The translations under genes and the position numbers were made by a program. From Loktanella sp. Alg231-35 (GTDB lineage: Bacteria > Pseudomonadota > Alphaproteobacteria > Rhodobacterales > Rhodobacteraceae), in contig NZ_FREV01000002.1 of NCBI RefSeq assembly GCF_900143545.1, positions 248,018 through 312,017 on the forward strand: a stretch of 64,000 nucleotides of DNA, given 5' to 3'. The notes under the pieces were generated by a model. It saw only the letters and a program-made list of their open reading frames with translations, had not been told where the DNA came from and ran no database searches. Position 1 is the stretch's first letter. Each line of letters starts with the position of its first letter. Positions 40,879 through 50,286 of the stretch are shown one piece after another.

Positions 40879-41855
40879 TGCGGCTTGATACGCTGGCTTT
40901 GATCCCGGTTGGCTTGGGTTTTCCAGCTTTCCACAAAGGGGTGAAAGAGGGCGGCAAAAAGCGTCGGATGGGGCTGTTCAATCGCGTTGCCCTGACCATC
41001 CGCAAGACCAAATTCGAGGATCTCTTGTTCTTTGGGCACATAAAGCGTGCCGAACATCCAATCCCAGAACGCAAAGACTTCGCCATAGTTCTTGTTGTGG
41101 TGTTTGACCGCACTTGAATGGTGGATCTGATGCTGCGCAGGCGAGATGAAGATATGCTCTAACACCCGCCCATAGCTAAGCCAGATATGGCTGTGCCGCA
41201 GGTTTGATCCCAGCATGTTAAAGATGACATAGCCTGCATTGGCCGATCCGATGGTCACCAGGCTGATTTCACCCATCAAGGCAAAAAGCATCACACCCTG
41301 CACAATCCCCACGATGACGCTGTAGATGACATTGCGGACCAACAGGAACACCGGATGGTTGCGGTAGGCGGTCAGGGGGGTCAGCACTTCGGCCGAATGA
41401 TGCACCGAATGGAATGGCCACAGCAGACGGTTTTCGTGATGGATGTAATGTGCCCAGTATTTGCAGAAATCCAGTGTCAGCACCATGATCAACGTCGCAA
41501 GAGCACTGCGCCAAAGTGTTGGATCGGCGGGTAGGTCTGGTTGCGGGAACCAACCGGCCAGCACACCGATCGTGCCATGAGACATCGCCGTGGCGAAACC
41601 TATGACCGCAAAGAACCCCAAAACACCGACAACGGTGTTGAACAAGAAGACCTTGATATCAACAAGGTTGGACTTGTGCAGGTAAATCTTGGCAGGGAAC
41701 ACCCAGCGCAAGAAACTGGCGGGCCGGCCGCGATAGACCCAGAGCGCATAGACGATCAGCAAAGTCGCGGCCAGATAGACAAGACCCATGCGCGATTCCC
41801 AGCTGAGCAAATGCCCAAGCATGGTAATTCCAAGGTCGTCCAAAAACTCACGCAT
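40875..41855 (-). CDS. Sterol desaturase / fatty acid hydroxylase family protein
   Basis: This 326-residue membrane protein has the di-iron His boxes of the superfamily: HYIHHENRLLWPFHSVHH in the middle, YRNHP nearby, and SPAQHQIHHSS followed by HHNKNYG. Members hydroxylate or desaturate sterols, fatty acids, carotenoids or lipid headgroup chains with O2. About six hydrophobic segments are seen. With the acyltransferase downstream and lpxD/ACP/KAS opposite, an envelope-lipid substrate is plausible. Confidence 0.85.
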   Translation of the reverse strand: MREFLDDLGITMLGHLLSWESRMGLVYLAATLLIVYALWVYRGRPASFLRWVFPAKIYLHKSNLVDIKVFLFNTVVGVLGFFAVIGFATAMSHGTIGVLAGWFPQPDLPADPTLWRSALATLIMVLTLDFCKYWAHYIHHENRLLWPFHSVHHSAEVLTPLTAYRNHPVFLLVRNVIYSVIVGIVQGVMLFALMGEISLVTIGSANAGYVIFNMLGSNLRHSHIWLSYGRVLEHIFISPAQHQIHHSSAVKHHNKNYGEVFAFWDWMFGTLYVPKEQEILEFGLADGQGNAIEQPHPTLFAALFHPFVESWKTQANRDQSQRIKPQ

Positions 41856-41925
41856 GATCAGTCTCAGCCCCGTGCCACGGGGGCCTTATATTGACCGAAT
41901 AGGGAAATTTGATGGCCAAAAATGA

Positions 41926-42534
41926 CTATTGGTTGCCTGTCGTAGAGGAGGCGTCATATCCGGCTGTGAACCCTGTAAGCGACAAGGTCAGGATGACCTC
42001 CTCGGTTGGGGCTGCGGCTGGGACAAGGCGCAATGTGGCACTGGCGCCGCGTTTGAACGCGTCAATATCCTCTGGGGTGAAGCCGATGCGGGCGACACAG
42101 CCTGCGGCGTTGCAGAATGTGAACGGGTAGCGGCGCGGATTCACACCATCGACGGACACGGTTAGCTGCTGGGTCAGCAGTGTCTCCAATGGAACAACAA
42201 CATTGGCACCGGCCACGGCACGGTTGCCTTGGGGCAGGCGGAAGAAGTTGAATTCCGCCACAGCCACTCCGGCGTCATTGATCAGCAACTGATAAAGATT
42301 GCAGGCATCACGCTGGCCCTCGGGGGCCTTGATGCAGCGCAGAGCCCAATCGCCATAGGTTTCGCGCACGTAAGGCTCACCGGGTTGCGGGCCGACAGGT
42401 TCGCCCAGCTCAAGGCTATTGTCGGCTTCTGGCGTTTCGGCATCGGCACTTTCGTCGGTCGCTTCCTGAGCGATGGCCACACCGGCATGCATAAGCAAAG
42501 CGGCAAGAAAAACGGGTTTGAGGATACTGCGCAT
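41926..42534 (-). CDS. Invasion-associated locus B (IalB) family periplasmic protein
   Basis: The 202-residue protein has a signal peptide (cleavage near AIAQE, residue 23) and an acidic linker. The IalB domain then shows ETYGDWALRCIKAPEGQRDACNLYQLL (read in parts), LETLLTQQLTVSVDG, and FCNAAGCVARIGF with paired cysteines. Alphaproteobacterial IalB proteins are periplasmic and of uncertain function. ATG 42534 is chosen for its signal peptide. A candidate small RNA or attenuator lies upstream. Confidence 0.82.
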   Translation of the reverse strand: MRSILKPVFLAALLMHAGVAIAQEATDESADAETPEADNSLELGEPVGPQPGEPYVRETYGDWALRCIKAPEGQRDACNLYQLLINDAGVAVAEFNFFRLPQGNRAVAGANVVVPLETLLTQQLTVSVDGVNPRRYPFTFCNAAGCVARIGFTPEDIDAFKRGASATLRLVPAAAPTEEVILTLSLTGFTAGYDASSTTGNQ

Positions 42535-42640
42535 AGGTCTGTCCTTTTGAACTTTGCGGCGGCTTACCACGCGCACCTTGGGCTGTCAGCGCCAAAAATA
42601 CAGGCGATGGCTGTCTTCCGCTCACAATGTCGCGGGGTGG

Positions 42641-42760
42641 TAAAAATGAAGAAGGGCCCCCAAAAGGGCCCCGCTCCATGTTCTCCCTGTCGGACTTGGC
42701 CGACTAATTGCGGCAGACGCTAGACAAACCCCGACACAGCGTCAACAGCAAAAATCTGAC
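42641..42760 (-). ncRNA. Candidate small RNA or transcription attenuator upstream of ialB
   Basis: Within the gene-free 42535-42925 stretch, the minus strand contains a terminator-like hairpin. A GGGCCC/GGGCCC stem at 42654-42671 is followed by a U-rich run at 42641-42653. Upstream of it a GTCGG/CCGAC hairpin (about 42690-42706) precedes AGGGAGAAC-ATG, a good ribosome-binding site for a tiny leader frame that runs into the terminator stem. Either an independent sRNA or an attenuated ialB leader would fit. The 5' end is a guess. The rest of this gap (42761-42925) shows no gene and should hold the promoter of the ATPase gene at 42926. Confidence 0.4.
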
Positions 42761-42925
42761 AATCTGGTGTGGGTGGCGGGCGCAGAAAAGCCGTGTCTGG
42801 AGGCACGGCAAGTCTAACAGGGGGGAATGTTTAATCCGCGCAATTGCGCGAAATGGGCGCCTTTAAGCTGGCACGAAATGGTTAAGAATGTATCCTGATG
42901 CGAACGCACGCGAGGGAAAGACAAG

Positions 42926-44470
42926 ATGTCAGAGACGATTTTCATGGGTGGCGGTGGCGCAGGCTACGCTGATCCGCAGGTTCTGTTGCTGGATAAGGCA
43001 AATCGCCACGGACTGATTGCCGGGGCCACAGGCACGGGTAAGACCGTCACCTTGCAGATCATGGCCGAAGGGTTTTCCGCGCAGGGCGTGCCGGTTTTCC
43101 TTTCAGACGTGAAGGGGGATTTGTCCGGTCTGGCCGTCAGCGGATCGTCCGACTTCAAGCTGCACGAACCTTTCATGTCGCGCGCTGAAACCATCGGGCT
43201 TGATCTGCAATATGATCAGTTCCCAGTGACCTTTTGGGATCTTTTTGGCGAAAAAGGCCATCCGGTCCGCGCCACCGTCGCAGAGATGGGGCCACTGCTG
43301 CTGTCGCGTCTGATGGACCTTACCGAGGTACAGGAAGGCGTGCTGAACGTGGCCTTCCGTGTGGCGGACGAAGAAGGTCTGCCATTGCTGGATCTTAAAG
43401 ATTTGCAGGCCCTGCTGGTCTGGGTTGGGCAGAACGCCAAGGACCTGTCACTGCGCTATGGCAATGTTGCGTCCTCCTCTGTGGGGGCGATCCAGCGGCA
43501 ATTGCTGGTGTTGGAAAATCAGGGCGGCGCGGCGCTGTTCGGGGAACCCGCCCTTGATCTGGCCGATATGATGCGCACCCGTGACGGGCGGGGCGAGATC
43601 AATATTCTGGCCGCCGATCAACTGATGGGCAGCCCGCGCCTATATGCGACATTCCTGTTGTGGCTGCTTTCGGAACTGTTCGAGGAACTGCCCGAGGTCG
43701 GCAACCCGGATAAACCCAAGCTGGTGTTCTTTTTTGATGAGGCGCATCTGCTGTTTGACGATGCCCCCAAAGCGCTGGTTGATAAGGTCGAACAGGTGGC
43801 GCGCCTGATCCGTTCTAAGGGTGTGGGTATTTACTTTGTCACGCAGAACCCCGCCGATATTCCTGACGATGTGTTGGGCCAGTTGGGTAACCGGGTGCAG
43901 CACGCGCTGCGCGCCTTCACCGCCAAGGACCGCAAAGAGCTGAAAACAGCTGCGGAAACCTACCGCGATAACCCCAGCTTTGACACCGCCGCGGCGATCC
44001 AGGAAGTAGGCACCGGCGAGGCGGTGACGTCTTTCCTTGATCGCAAGGGCATACCGATGGTTGTTGAACGGACTTTGATCCGCCCGCCGTCATCGCAATT
44101 GGGGCCGATTGATGCGCAAACCCGTAAGGCGATCATGCAAGCCTCTGATATGGCCGGGAAATACGATGAAACGCTTGATCGTGACAGCGCCTTTGAGATG
44201 CTGGGCAAGCGCGCCGAAGCCGCAGCAAAAGCGGCAGAAGAGGCAGAGGCCGAAGAAGAGCGGTTGGAGCAGGAAGAGCGCGAATTCAAACAGGCACGCC
44301 GGTATGAGCGGGGAAGCTCACGTTCCAGCAGCCGGTCACGATCATCGCGCAAATCCTCTGGTGGTGGCTTTGGCGGGGCATTGGCTTCGGTCGTTGCGAA
44401 AGAGCTGAAAGGGACAACCGGACGGCGGTTGGTACGCGGGATTTTGGGGAGCTTGTTTAAGGGGCGGTAG
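42926..44470 (+). CDS. HerA-like P-loop ATPase, DUF853 (YjgR) family
   Basis: This 514-residue cytoplasmic ATPase has Walker A in [13 protein letters not shown] near residue 35, Walker [13 protein letters not shown] near 275, the sensor-like region [31 protein letters not shown] (read in parts), and an Arg finger region. The C terminus is a Glu/Ala-rich coiled coil followed by a Ser/Arg tail ([20 protein letters not shown]). The family resembles HerA/FtsK DNA translocases, but its physiological role is unknown. GAGGG precedes the ATG. It stands as a single gene. Confidence 0.87.
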   Translation: MSETIFMGGGGAGYADPQVLLLDKANRHGLIAGATGTGKTVTLQIMAEGFSAQGVPVFLSDVKGDLSGLAVSGSSDFKLHEPFMSRAETIGLDLQYDQFPVTFWDLFGEKGHPVRATVAEMGPLLLSRLMDLTEVQEGVLNVAFRVADEEGLPLLDLKDLQALLVWVGQNAKDLSLRYGNVASSSVGAIQRQLLVLENQGGAALFGEPALDLADMMRTRDGRGEINILAADQLMGSPRLYATFLLWLLSELFEELPEVGNPDKPKLVFFFDEAHLLFDDAPKALVDKVEQVARLIRSKGVGIYFVTQNPADIPDDVLGQLGNRVQHALRAFTAKDRKELKTAAETYRDNPSFDTAAAIQEVGTGEAVTSFLDRKGIPMVVERTLIRPPSSQLGPIDAQTRKAIMQASDMAGKYDETLDRDSAFEMLGKRAEAAAKAAEEAEAEEERLEQEEREFKQARRYERGSSRSSSRSRSSRKSSGGGFGGALASVVAKELKGTTGRRLVRGILGSLFKGR

Positions 44471-44653
44471 CGGTATCGGCCGCGTTTGAGTTGGTGTGGA
44501 AGTCGGGTTTGAGTGCAAATTGACCCATGCTGCAGCCCGTCCCTTTGTCAGCGACCGGTGCACGGATGTCATTCGACGACACGGACGCAACGCAACAGCG
44601 AAAGCTGACTATCGCCCGTAGACCGTTCTTTCAAAAAAATGAGCCGTCGAACC

Positions 44654-45295
44654 CTACCGATGCTTGCGAAACAGCCGCTTGTTCAGCGCTACAAACCGGT
44701 CAATCGGCCAGGTCCAGAAATTGCGTTCTCTGGCCCGCAGATAGGCGTAGCCCAGCCACGACGCCAACCCTGCACCGATGACATCCACGATCAGGTCACC
44801 CATCGTGTCCAGCAGTCCTGATTTCTGCATATTGAAACCAAACGACTGGTCCATAAGAAACTCTAAGAGTTCCCAAAACACGCCGACCGTGACCGCCAAC
44901 CCAAAAGCCATCAGACACAGCGCCCAGGGTGGCGCGGCGAACCTGTCACCCTCGAACATCATCAATACGAAGACAAAACCGATCAGCCCGAACCCGATGG
45001 CCGAGGACCCGTGCAGTGCCATGTCCCACCACCAGACCCGTTCGTAGAAATCAAACGCTTCGCCCATGAAAATCGATGCGATCACAAAGACGGTCGTCGC
45101 CGCCACAAAGGGCATGGGCAGGGTGATGTCCAACCGGTTGGCCAGCACAATGGGGGCGAGTGCAAGTGCTAGGGTCGCAAGTGCCACAAAGGTCAGTGAC
45201 CAGCGCCCCTCAAACGCGGCCGCGCCCGCTGCAACCAGCAACAGCGCCCAAAGGCCGTGCACCAGAATGCCTTGTTGCCGCAACTGATGGATCAA
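44654..45295 (-). CDS. DUF2238 (YjdF-like) integral membrane protein
   Basis: The 213-residue protein has about six hydrophobic segments. It carries the family pattern WWWDMALHGSSAIGFGLIGF with His, then GVFWELLEFLMDQSFGFNMQ and DTMGDLIVDVIGAGLASWLG. The function of DUF2238 is unknown. The start appears to be TTG with AAGGGG upstream. The divergent phosphatase-family gene starts 37 bases away, so their promoters overlap. Confidence 0.78.
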   Translation of the reverse strand: MIHQLRQQGILVHGLWALLLVAAGAAAFEGRWSLTFVALATLALALAPIVLANRLDITLPMPFVAATTVFVIASIFMGEAFDFYERVWWWDMALHGSSAIGFGLIGFVFVLMMFEGDRFAAPPWALCLMAFGLAVTVGVFWELLEFLMDQSFGFNMQKSGLLDTMGDLIVDVIGAGLASWLGYAYLRARERNFWTWPIDRFVALNKRLFRKHR

Positions 45296-45332
45296 AGATA
45301 CGCCCCTTTATGCAAAGGCCATTGATCACTAT

Positions 45333-46085
45333 ATGGAGCAGATGTCATCTCCGTTCAAGGACCGGCCCTGCCGGATTGCTAGCTACAATATCCGCAAGGC
45401 GCATGGCCTCGACGGCCGGCGCGATCCGGGGCGGGTGCTGGATGTGTTGAACGATCTGGATGCGGATGTGATTGCTCTGCAAGAGGCGGATAACCGTCTG
45501 GGAGAGCGTCCCGCAGCGCTGCCCAGGGACATGATTGACCGCCATACTGATTTCGACGTCGTCCCCACCGCTGTCAATGACGTCAGCCTTGGCTGGCACG
45601 GTAACGCCGTGCTGGTCCGGCGTGGGACACAAGTGGCGGTCACCAGCCGGATTACCTTGCCAGGGTTGGAACCACGCGGGGCGGTTGCCGTAAAACTGGC
45701 CAATGAGCTGACGGTTGTCGGTGTGCATTTGGGATTGCTACGCAGTTCACGGCGGCGGCAACTGGCCACGATCGCCGCACGTCTTGGGAACATGGCGCGC
45801 GCCATTGTGATTGGCGATATGAACGAATGGGCGCAAACCCGCGGGTTTGAGGCGCTGGCCGAAGATTTCACCCTGCACAGTCCTGGCCGCACCTTTCATG
45901 CCGCCCGGCCCATAGCCGCATTGGACCGCGTGGCGCTAACACATGACCTGACGCTACATGATGCCGGGGTGGAGGAAGGGGTGCTGGCCAAGCGGGCATC
46001 CGATCATTTGCCGATCTGGGCGGATGTTGGAGTGAATGCACCTTGCAAATCGGTCTTCAGCAAAGAGGCCGAAACTCCGGTTTGA
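45333..46085 (+). CDS. Endonuclease/exonuclease/phosphatase (EEP) family hydrolase
   Basis: This 250-residue protein has EEP motifs: IASYNIRKAHGLDG with the first Asn, DVIALQEADNRL with the metal Glu, VVGVHLGLLRSSRRRQL, VIGDMNEW with Asp-x-Asn, and KRASDHLPIWADV with the terminal Asp-His. Substrates in the family include phospholipids, nucleic acids and phosphoinositides; here undefined. No signal peptide is seen. It may start at ATG 45333 or 45342. Confidence 0.83.
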   Translation: MEQMSSPFKDRPCRIASYNIRKAHGLDGRRDPGRVLDVLNDLDADVIALQEADNRLGERPAALPRDMIDRHTDFDVVPTAVNDVSLGWHGNAVLVRRGTQVAVTSRITLPGLEPRGAVAVKLANELTVVGVHLGLLRSSRRRQLATIAARLGNMARAIVIGDMNEWAQTRGFEALAEDFTLHSPGRTFHAARPIAALDRVALTHDLTLHDAGVEEGVLAKRASDHLPIWADVGVNAPCKSVFSKEAETPV

Positions 46086-46171
46086 GCGCAAAGCGGGCAG
46101 TCGAGGCGTTGATTACGACGGCGGCCTCGTCCTGCAATGCCGACTTCAACATAGAACCAGATTCAACCCGC

Positions 46172-47473
46172 CTACAACTTGCGTATCTTCAGCGTCGCCA
46201 GTCGGTTCTCTTCTTTTGTCAGGACTTCAAACCGGAAGCCATAGAACGAAAACACCTGTCCTTCGACGGGGATCATTTGGGCTTCGTGGATCACCAGACC
46301 GGCCACGGTGTTTGCCTCTTCGTCGGGGAGGTTCCAGTCATGCGCGCGGTTGAGGTCGCGGATCGTCATGCCGCCGTCTACCAGATAGGCGCCGTCCTCG
46401 GTTGGGGCGATCTGGTTTTCCTCATGGTCGTCAAATTCATCGGCAATCTCGCCCACGATTTCTTCCAGAATATCCTCAAGCGTGATCAGGCCTTGCAGCG
46501 CGCCATATTCATCCACCACCAGTGCGAAATGCGTTTTCCGCTTAAGAAAGCTGCGCATCTGATCGTCAAGCGTGGTGGTTTCCGGCACGAAATACGCAGG
46601 CATTGAGACCTTCATGACGTCAAATGCGGCAAGCCCTTTGGCAGCCCCAGTGCCACCATCCAGCAATTTGTGCATCGCGCGCAGCAGGTCTTTGGCGTGG
46701 ACCATGCCGACGATATTCTCAGGCTCATCGCGGTAAAGCGGCAGGCGCGTGTAGGGGCTTTGCAGAATTTGATCGAGGATTTCGCGGGGCGGCAGGGCTG
46801 CATCCAGCATTTCAATCCCGGAACGGTGCAGCATGATTTCCTCAACCGTGCGTTCGTTCAGATCAAGCGCGCCAAGGATACGGTCGCGGTCTTCCTTCTG
46901 CACGATACCTTCGGAGTGGCCCAGTTGCAGCGCACCCGCAATTTCTTCGCGCACGGCAAGGATGTTGCTGTCCGGATCTGTGCGCACCCCAAAAAGCAGC
47001 AGCACACCGCGCACCAAATAGCGCACAGCGGCGACCAGCGGCGAGAAGATGAAGACAACCACTGCAATGGGCCGGGCGACGCGGGACGCAACAGCCTCGG
47101 GGTAGGTGATGGCCAGCGTTTTGGGCAGCACCTCGGCAAAGATCAGCACCAGCAAGGTCATGATAAGCGTCGCCGCAGCCACGCCGTTCTGCCCAAAGAT
47201 CTTGGTCAGCACCGCGGTGGCCAGCGATGTTGCCAGAATATTGACCACGTTGTTGCCCAACAGGACCGAGCCAATCAGCCTTTCATTGTCTTGGGTTACC
47301 AGCAAGGCGCGGTCGGCCCCTTTGGAGCCTTTATCGGCCGCCGTGCGCAGCTTGCCGCGTGACGCGGCCGTCAGCGCAGTCTCGGACCCTGAAAAGAAGG
47401 CCGAGAGGATAAGCAGAATAACAATAGCGCCGGCGGTAACCCAGAATGCGGCGTCGAGGGTGGTGATATCCAT
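46172..47473 (-). CDS. CNNM/CorC-type (HlyC-CorC family) membrane transporter
   Basis: The 433-residue protein has an N-terminal DUF21 membrane domain (four segments, including FFSGSETALTAASRGKL). A tandem CBS pair follows (HRSGIEMLDA, VGMVHAKDLL, FALVVDEYGALQGLITLEDILEEIVGEI, read in parts), then a C-terminal CorC_HlyC domain. Members are implicated in magnesium, cobalt or potassium efflux and homeostasis. It is last in a four-gene minus-strand operon, 52 bases after xerD. Confidence 0.87.
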   Translation of the reverse strand: MDITTLDAAFWVTAGAIVILLILSAFFSGSETALTAASRGKLRTAADKGSKGADRALLVTQDNERLIGSVLLGNNVVNILATSLATAVLTKIFGQNGVAAATLIMTLLVLIFAEVLPKTLAITYPEAVASRVARPIAVVVFIFSPLVAAVRYLVRGVLLLFGVRTDPDSNILAVREEIAGALQLGHSEGIVQKEDRDRILGALDLNERTVEEIMLHRSGIEMLDAALPPREILDQILQSPYTRLPLYRDEPENIVGMVHAKDLLRAMHKLLDGGTGAAKGLAAFDVMKVSMPAYFVPETTTLDDQMRSFLKRKTHFALVVDEYGALQGLITLEDILEEIVGEIADEFDDHEENQIAPTEDGAYLVDGGMTIRDLNRAHDWNLPDEEANTVAGLVIHEAQMIPVEGQVFSFYGFRFEVLTKEENRLATLKIRKL

Positions 47474-47525
47474 CAGTAGCTTTCAAGCAAAAACATTGGC
47501 GTTATGGAGGTTCTCGCGTGGCGCA

Positions 47526-48467
47526 TCAAGCCTTGGTGGCTTTGGCAAGTGGGTGATGATCAAGCACCAGTTCTTTAAGGCGCTCGTCAAGGACATGGGT
47601 GTAAATCTCGGTTGTGGCCACATCGGCGTGGCCCAGCATGGTCTGGATCGAGCGCAGATCGGCGCCCCCGGCCAGCAGGTGCGTGGCAAAGGCATGGCGC
47701 AGCGTATGCGGTGTGACCTTGGCCGGGGACACGCCAGCGTCGCGTGCAAATTCTTTGATCAACCCAAAGAACCTGTGCCGCGTCAGGTGCCCGGCCTTGC
47801 TTCGTGAGGGGAAGAGGAATTTGGATTGTGCTGTGCCTTCGGCGCGCGCCACATCCGCCATCTTGTCACGGTGGATCAGATAGGCGGCCAATGCCGCGCG
47901 GGCAGGGGGCGACAGCGGCACCAGCCGTTCTTTGTCGCCTTTGCCCCGCACCAGCAACATGCGGGGATCACCACGCGCCGCTGACACCGGCAGGCTGACC
48001 AATTCAGTGACGCGCATGCCCGTGGCGTAAAGCAGTTCCATCAGACAGGTGTTGCGCAGCGCCTCGCGTTTGGTGTTGCGCGCGGCGTCCAGCAGCCGAT
48101 CCACCTCGGCCACATCAAGCGTTTTGGGCAAACGCTGTGCCCGTCCGGGGCCCTTGATCTGGATCGCGGGATTGTCGTCGCGCCAGCCTTCCTCAAAGGC
48201 GAACCGGTACAGTTGTTTGATCGCCGACAGCCTGCGCGCGCGGGTCGATTTGGCTAGCCCCTCGGCCTCGCAATCAATCAGGTAGCCTTCGACGTGGTCG
48301 CGGCTTGCGGTGCTGAAATGCTGGGATTTATCCGTCAGCCATTCCGCGAAACTTTGCAAATCACGCGCATAGGCCAGTTGCGTGTTCGTAGCGGCATCAA
48401 GTTCGGCGGCCTGCGCCTCAAGAAACACTTGCACCCAACGCATCATGGGGCGTTCGGCATGGGTCAT
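47526..48467 (-). CDS. xerD: Site-specific tyrosine recombinase XerD
   Basis: The 313-residue protein has an N-terminal SAM-like core-binding domain (1-100). The catalytic domain has Arg in ATGMRVTELVSL, Lys in VRGKGDKERLVPL, the HTLRHAFATHLL box, a His in LGHADVATTEIYTHV and the nucleophilic Tyr there. It resolves chromosome dimers at dif with XerC. The intact six-residue active site contrasts with the relic at 95-514. It overlaps the preceding gene by four bases. Confidence 0.9.
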   Translation of the reverse strand: MTHAERPMMRWVQVFLEAQAAELDAATNTQLAYARDLQSFAEWLTDKSQHFSTASRDHVEGYLIDCEAEGLAKSTRARRLSAIKQLYRFAFEEGWRDDNPAIQIKGPGRAQRLPKTLDVAEVDRLLDAARNTKREALRNTCLMELLYATGMRVTELVSLPVSAARGDPRMLLVRGKGDKERLVPLSPPARAALAAYLIHRDKMADVARAEGTAQSKFLFPSRSKAGHLTRHRFFGLIKEFARDAGVSPAKVTPHTLRHAFATHLLAGGADLRSIQTMLGHADVATTEIYTHVLDERLKELVLDHHPLAKATKA

Positions 48468-49996
48468 GCGCTGCGATCCAGGATCATCAGTTGCAGCGCC
48501 GCCCGGCGTGCAACGTCTTCGAGCCCCACAGCGCGCAACAAGGTCAGCGCGTCGGTCACCGAACGCAGATCACCATCAGCGCCCGCGTCAAACAAGGCCA
48601 GCGCGCGCAGCAGCGCCTCGCCCAGCTTGCCATCGATCACAAGGGATTGCAGGCGCGCAGGGGGTGGTGTGCCGGTAAAGGCTGCCTGAATGGCCCTTGC
48701 GCGTGGCGACGTGGCACGGGCATCGGACAGTTGACCGCGTGCAATGGCGATCAGGAAGGGGTCAAACCCTGTGTCGGTTTCTGTGGCAGCAATGGCGACC
48801 GCTTCGTAATCTGCCGATAGCAGGCCAATCCAAAAGGCGGTGCGTGCGGCGTCACCGCTAAGTGGGAGATCCTGCAACGCCGGACCATAGAGCTTGGCGA
48901 ACTGGATTTCGGCGCGCGCATCCTGTGCGGCCTGCCATGCGCCCGGTAGGTTGCGGGCGACGCTTTGCGGATCACGTGCGGTCATGGCGACGTCAAACCG
49001 CTGGATCGCTTCGGCCCGGTCCCAAATCCCGCCAGAGGCGGCCGGGGTGCGGGCGGTGTAATGTTTAAGCAGGACATTCTCGGACACCGCACCATGCCGG
49101 GCGAGCCGTTCAGCGGCTTCCAATTGCGATTTCCAAGCGGTCGTGGCGCGCAGATCGGCGTGCGAAAAGGCCAGCGGTAGGTTTGCGGTGATCAGCGGCT
49201 CTCCAATCGCTTCGTGCATACGGAAGGTCAGGGGGCTAACCCGCGCAGGTGCGGTCAGCGGTGGTTCGCCCTCGTACAGCTCCGGGTCGAGGAAGCGCGA
49301 CAACAGTGCCTCTTCCTGTTCGGTGATGTCGCCCAGAATGCGGTGGGTGTTCAGCGTCAGCGCGGCAGCGGCCCAATCGCCATTGCGCGCAAGGCAGAAG
49401 ATGCGAGCAGGGTATGTGGGCGCAATCGAAGGGGTCCGGCCCATCGCGGCGCAGGCGTCATCTTCGGTGCCGGTCAGCAGGGCCACATCAAACCAGCGGC
49501 GGAAAAGCTGCGGCGTGTCGGGATCGGCCTGTTCGATCATCGATTTGGCAGGTTCCAGGGCACCCAGATCAAGAAGCTTATCAACGCGAGCCAGAAACAG
49601 GGCGCCATCGCTGCCGGCGCCTTGGGGCGGATCAGCCTCGGCCAGCAGCAGGACCTTAAGGAAGTCCTGCAATGCAGGCAGCATTTCCACGCTTTCGGCG
49701 CGGACAAGATCGACCAGCACGGCCTCTTCACTGCTGGACCAGATGGTGGGTGGTAGGCCGGTGACGGCATTGGGCAACAGGCCTACGGGGTCTTTGGAAG
49801 GCGCATCAAGCGCGCTGACGGTGACGCCGGGGGTTTGGGCGTTGTTGGTGACGGGTGGTTCGTAAAGCGGGGCCTCTTCGACGCTGCGCGACAGCCATTC
49901 GATGGCCGACATCGGTTCGGACTGCGCCGCATCTTGGGCGGGCAGGGCGCTGCCTGTTAGGCAAAGGGCGGCAATAACTGCCTTACTCTGTTTCAA
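48464..49996 (-). CDS. Exported protein of unknown function, helical-repeat rich
   Basis: The 510-residue protein has a short signal-like N terminus (ALCLTGSALPAQDA). A long Ala/Leu-rich region of predicted helices follows, possibly TPR-like or Sel1-like repeats (LDLGALEPAKSMIEQADPDT, ARNGDWAAAALTLNTHRILG). No enzyme motif is seen. The start is TTG, overlapping the stop of the 50-residue membrane-protein gene by 14 bases. The four-base overlap with xerD and this position opposite aroK look like a conserved Rhodobacteraceae arrangement. I do not recognise a named family. Confidence 0.7.
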   Translation of the reverse strand: MKQSKAVIAALCLTGSALPAQDAAQSEPMSAIEWLSRSVEEAPLYEPPVTNNAQTPGVTVSALDAPSKDPVGLLPNAVTGLPPTIWSSSEEAVLVDLVRAESVEMLPALQDFLKVLLLAEADPPQGAGSDGALFLARVDKLLDLGALEPAKSMIEQADPDTPQLFRRWFDVALLTGTEDDACAAMGRTPSIAPTYPARIFCLARNGDWAAAALTLNTHRILGDITEQEEALLSRFLDPELYEGEPPLTAPARVSPLTFRMHEAIGEPLITANLPLAFSHADLRATTAWKSQLEAAERLARHGAVSENVLLKHYTARTPAASGGIWDRAEAIQRFDVAMTARDPQSVARNLPGAWQAAQDARAEIQFAKLYGPALQDLPLSGDAARTAFWIGLLSADYEAVAIAATETDTGFDPFLIAIARGQLSDARATSPRARAIQAAFTGTPPPARLQSLVIDGKLGEALLRALALFDAGADGDLRSVTDALTLLRAVGLEDVARRAALQLMILDRSA

Positions 49997-50135
49997 GCGT
50001 AACAGGGCGTATCACCTCTTGGGTCGGTGCTGCAAAATCATTGGGAAAAAAGAGCGGGCCGACATAGGCATAGGCAATCAACCCGATGCCGCCAAGCACG
50101 ATTAAAAAGAATAGAACCTTGATCAGTCGCCACAT
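49983..50135 (-). CDS. 50-residue single-span membrane protein
   Basis: A short frame begins MWRLIKVLFFLIVLGGIGL and continues IAYAYVGPLFFP, which is one membrane helix. A short periplasmic tail (NDFAAPTQEVIRP) follows and ends at TAA 49983-49985. It lies at the head of the operon with the 510-residue exported protein, overlapping its start by 14 bases. Codon use is natural for this genome and the frame is well bounded. Such small proteins may assist membrane localisation of their operon partners. Divergent to aroK, with 151 bases between starts. Confidence 0.7.
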   Translation of the reverse strand: MWRLIKVLFFLIVLGGIGLIAYAYVGPLFFPNDFAAPTQEVIRPVTLETE

Positions 50136-50286
50136 TGCCTGCCCCAATCTGTGTTTTCTGCCTCGATATGTGGTCTAAGTGCCACTTTTTCTAGGGATTA
50201 TATATGGCCTTTCGCCCAAGATCACGGCATTGATTCATTAATTTTCGCGCACGGCGTTCGGATGCCGATGGCAAAGGGATAAATCA

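Noticed and set aside
42416..42679. An 87-codon minus-strand frame starting after AGGGAGAAC
   Set aside because: Most of it overlaps the ialB signal-peptide region out of frame and is Arg/Cys-rich and shadow-like. Only the first codons are considered, as a possible leader in the candidate attenuator.
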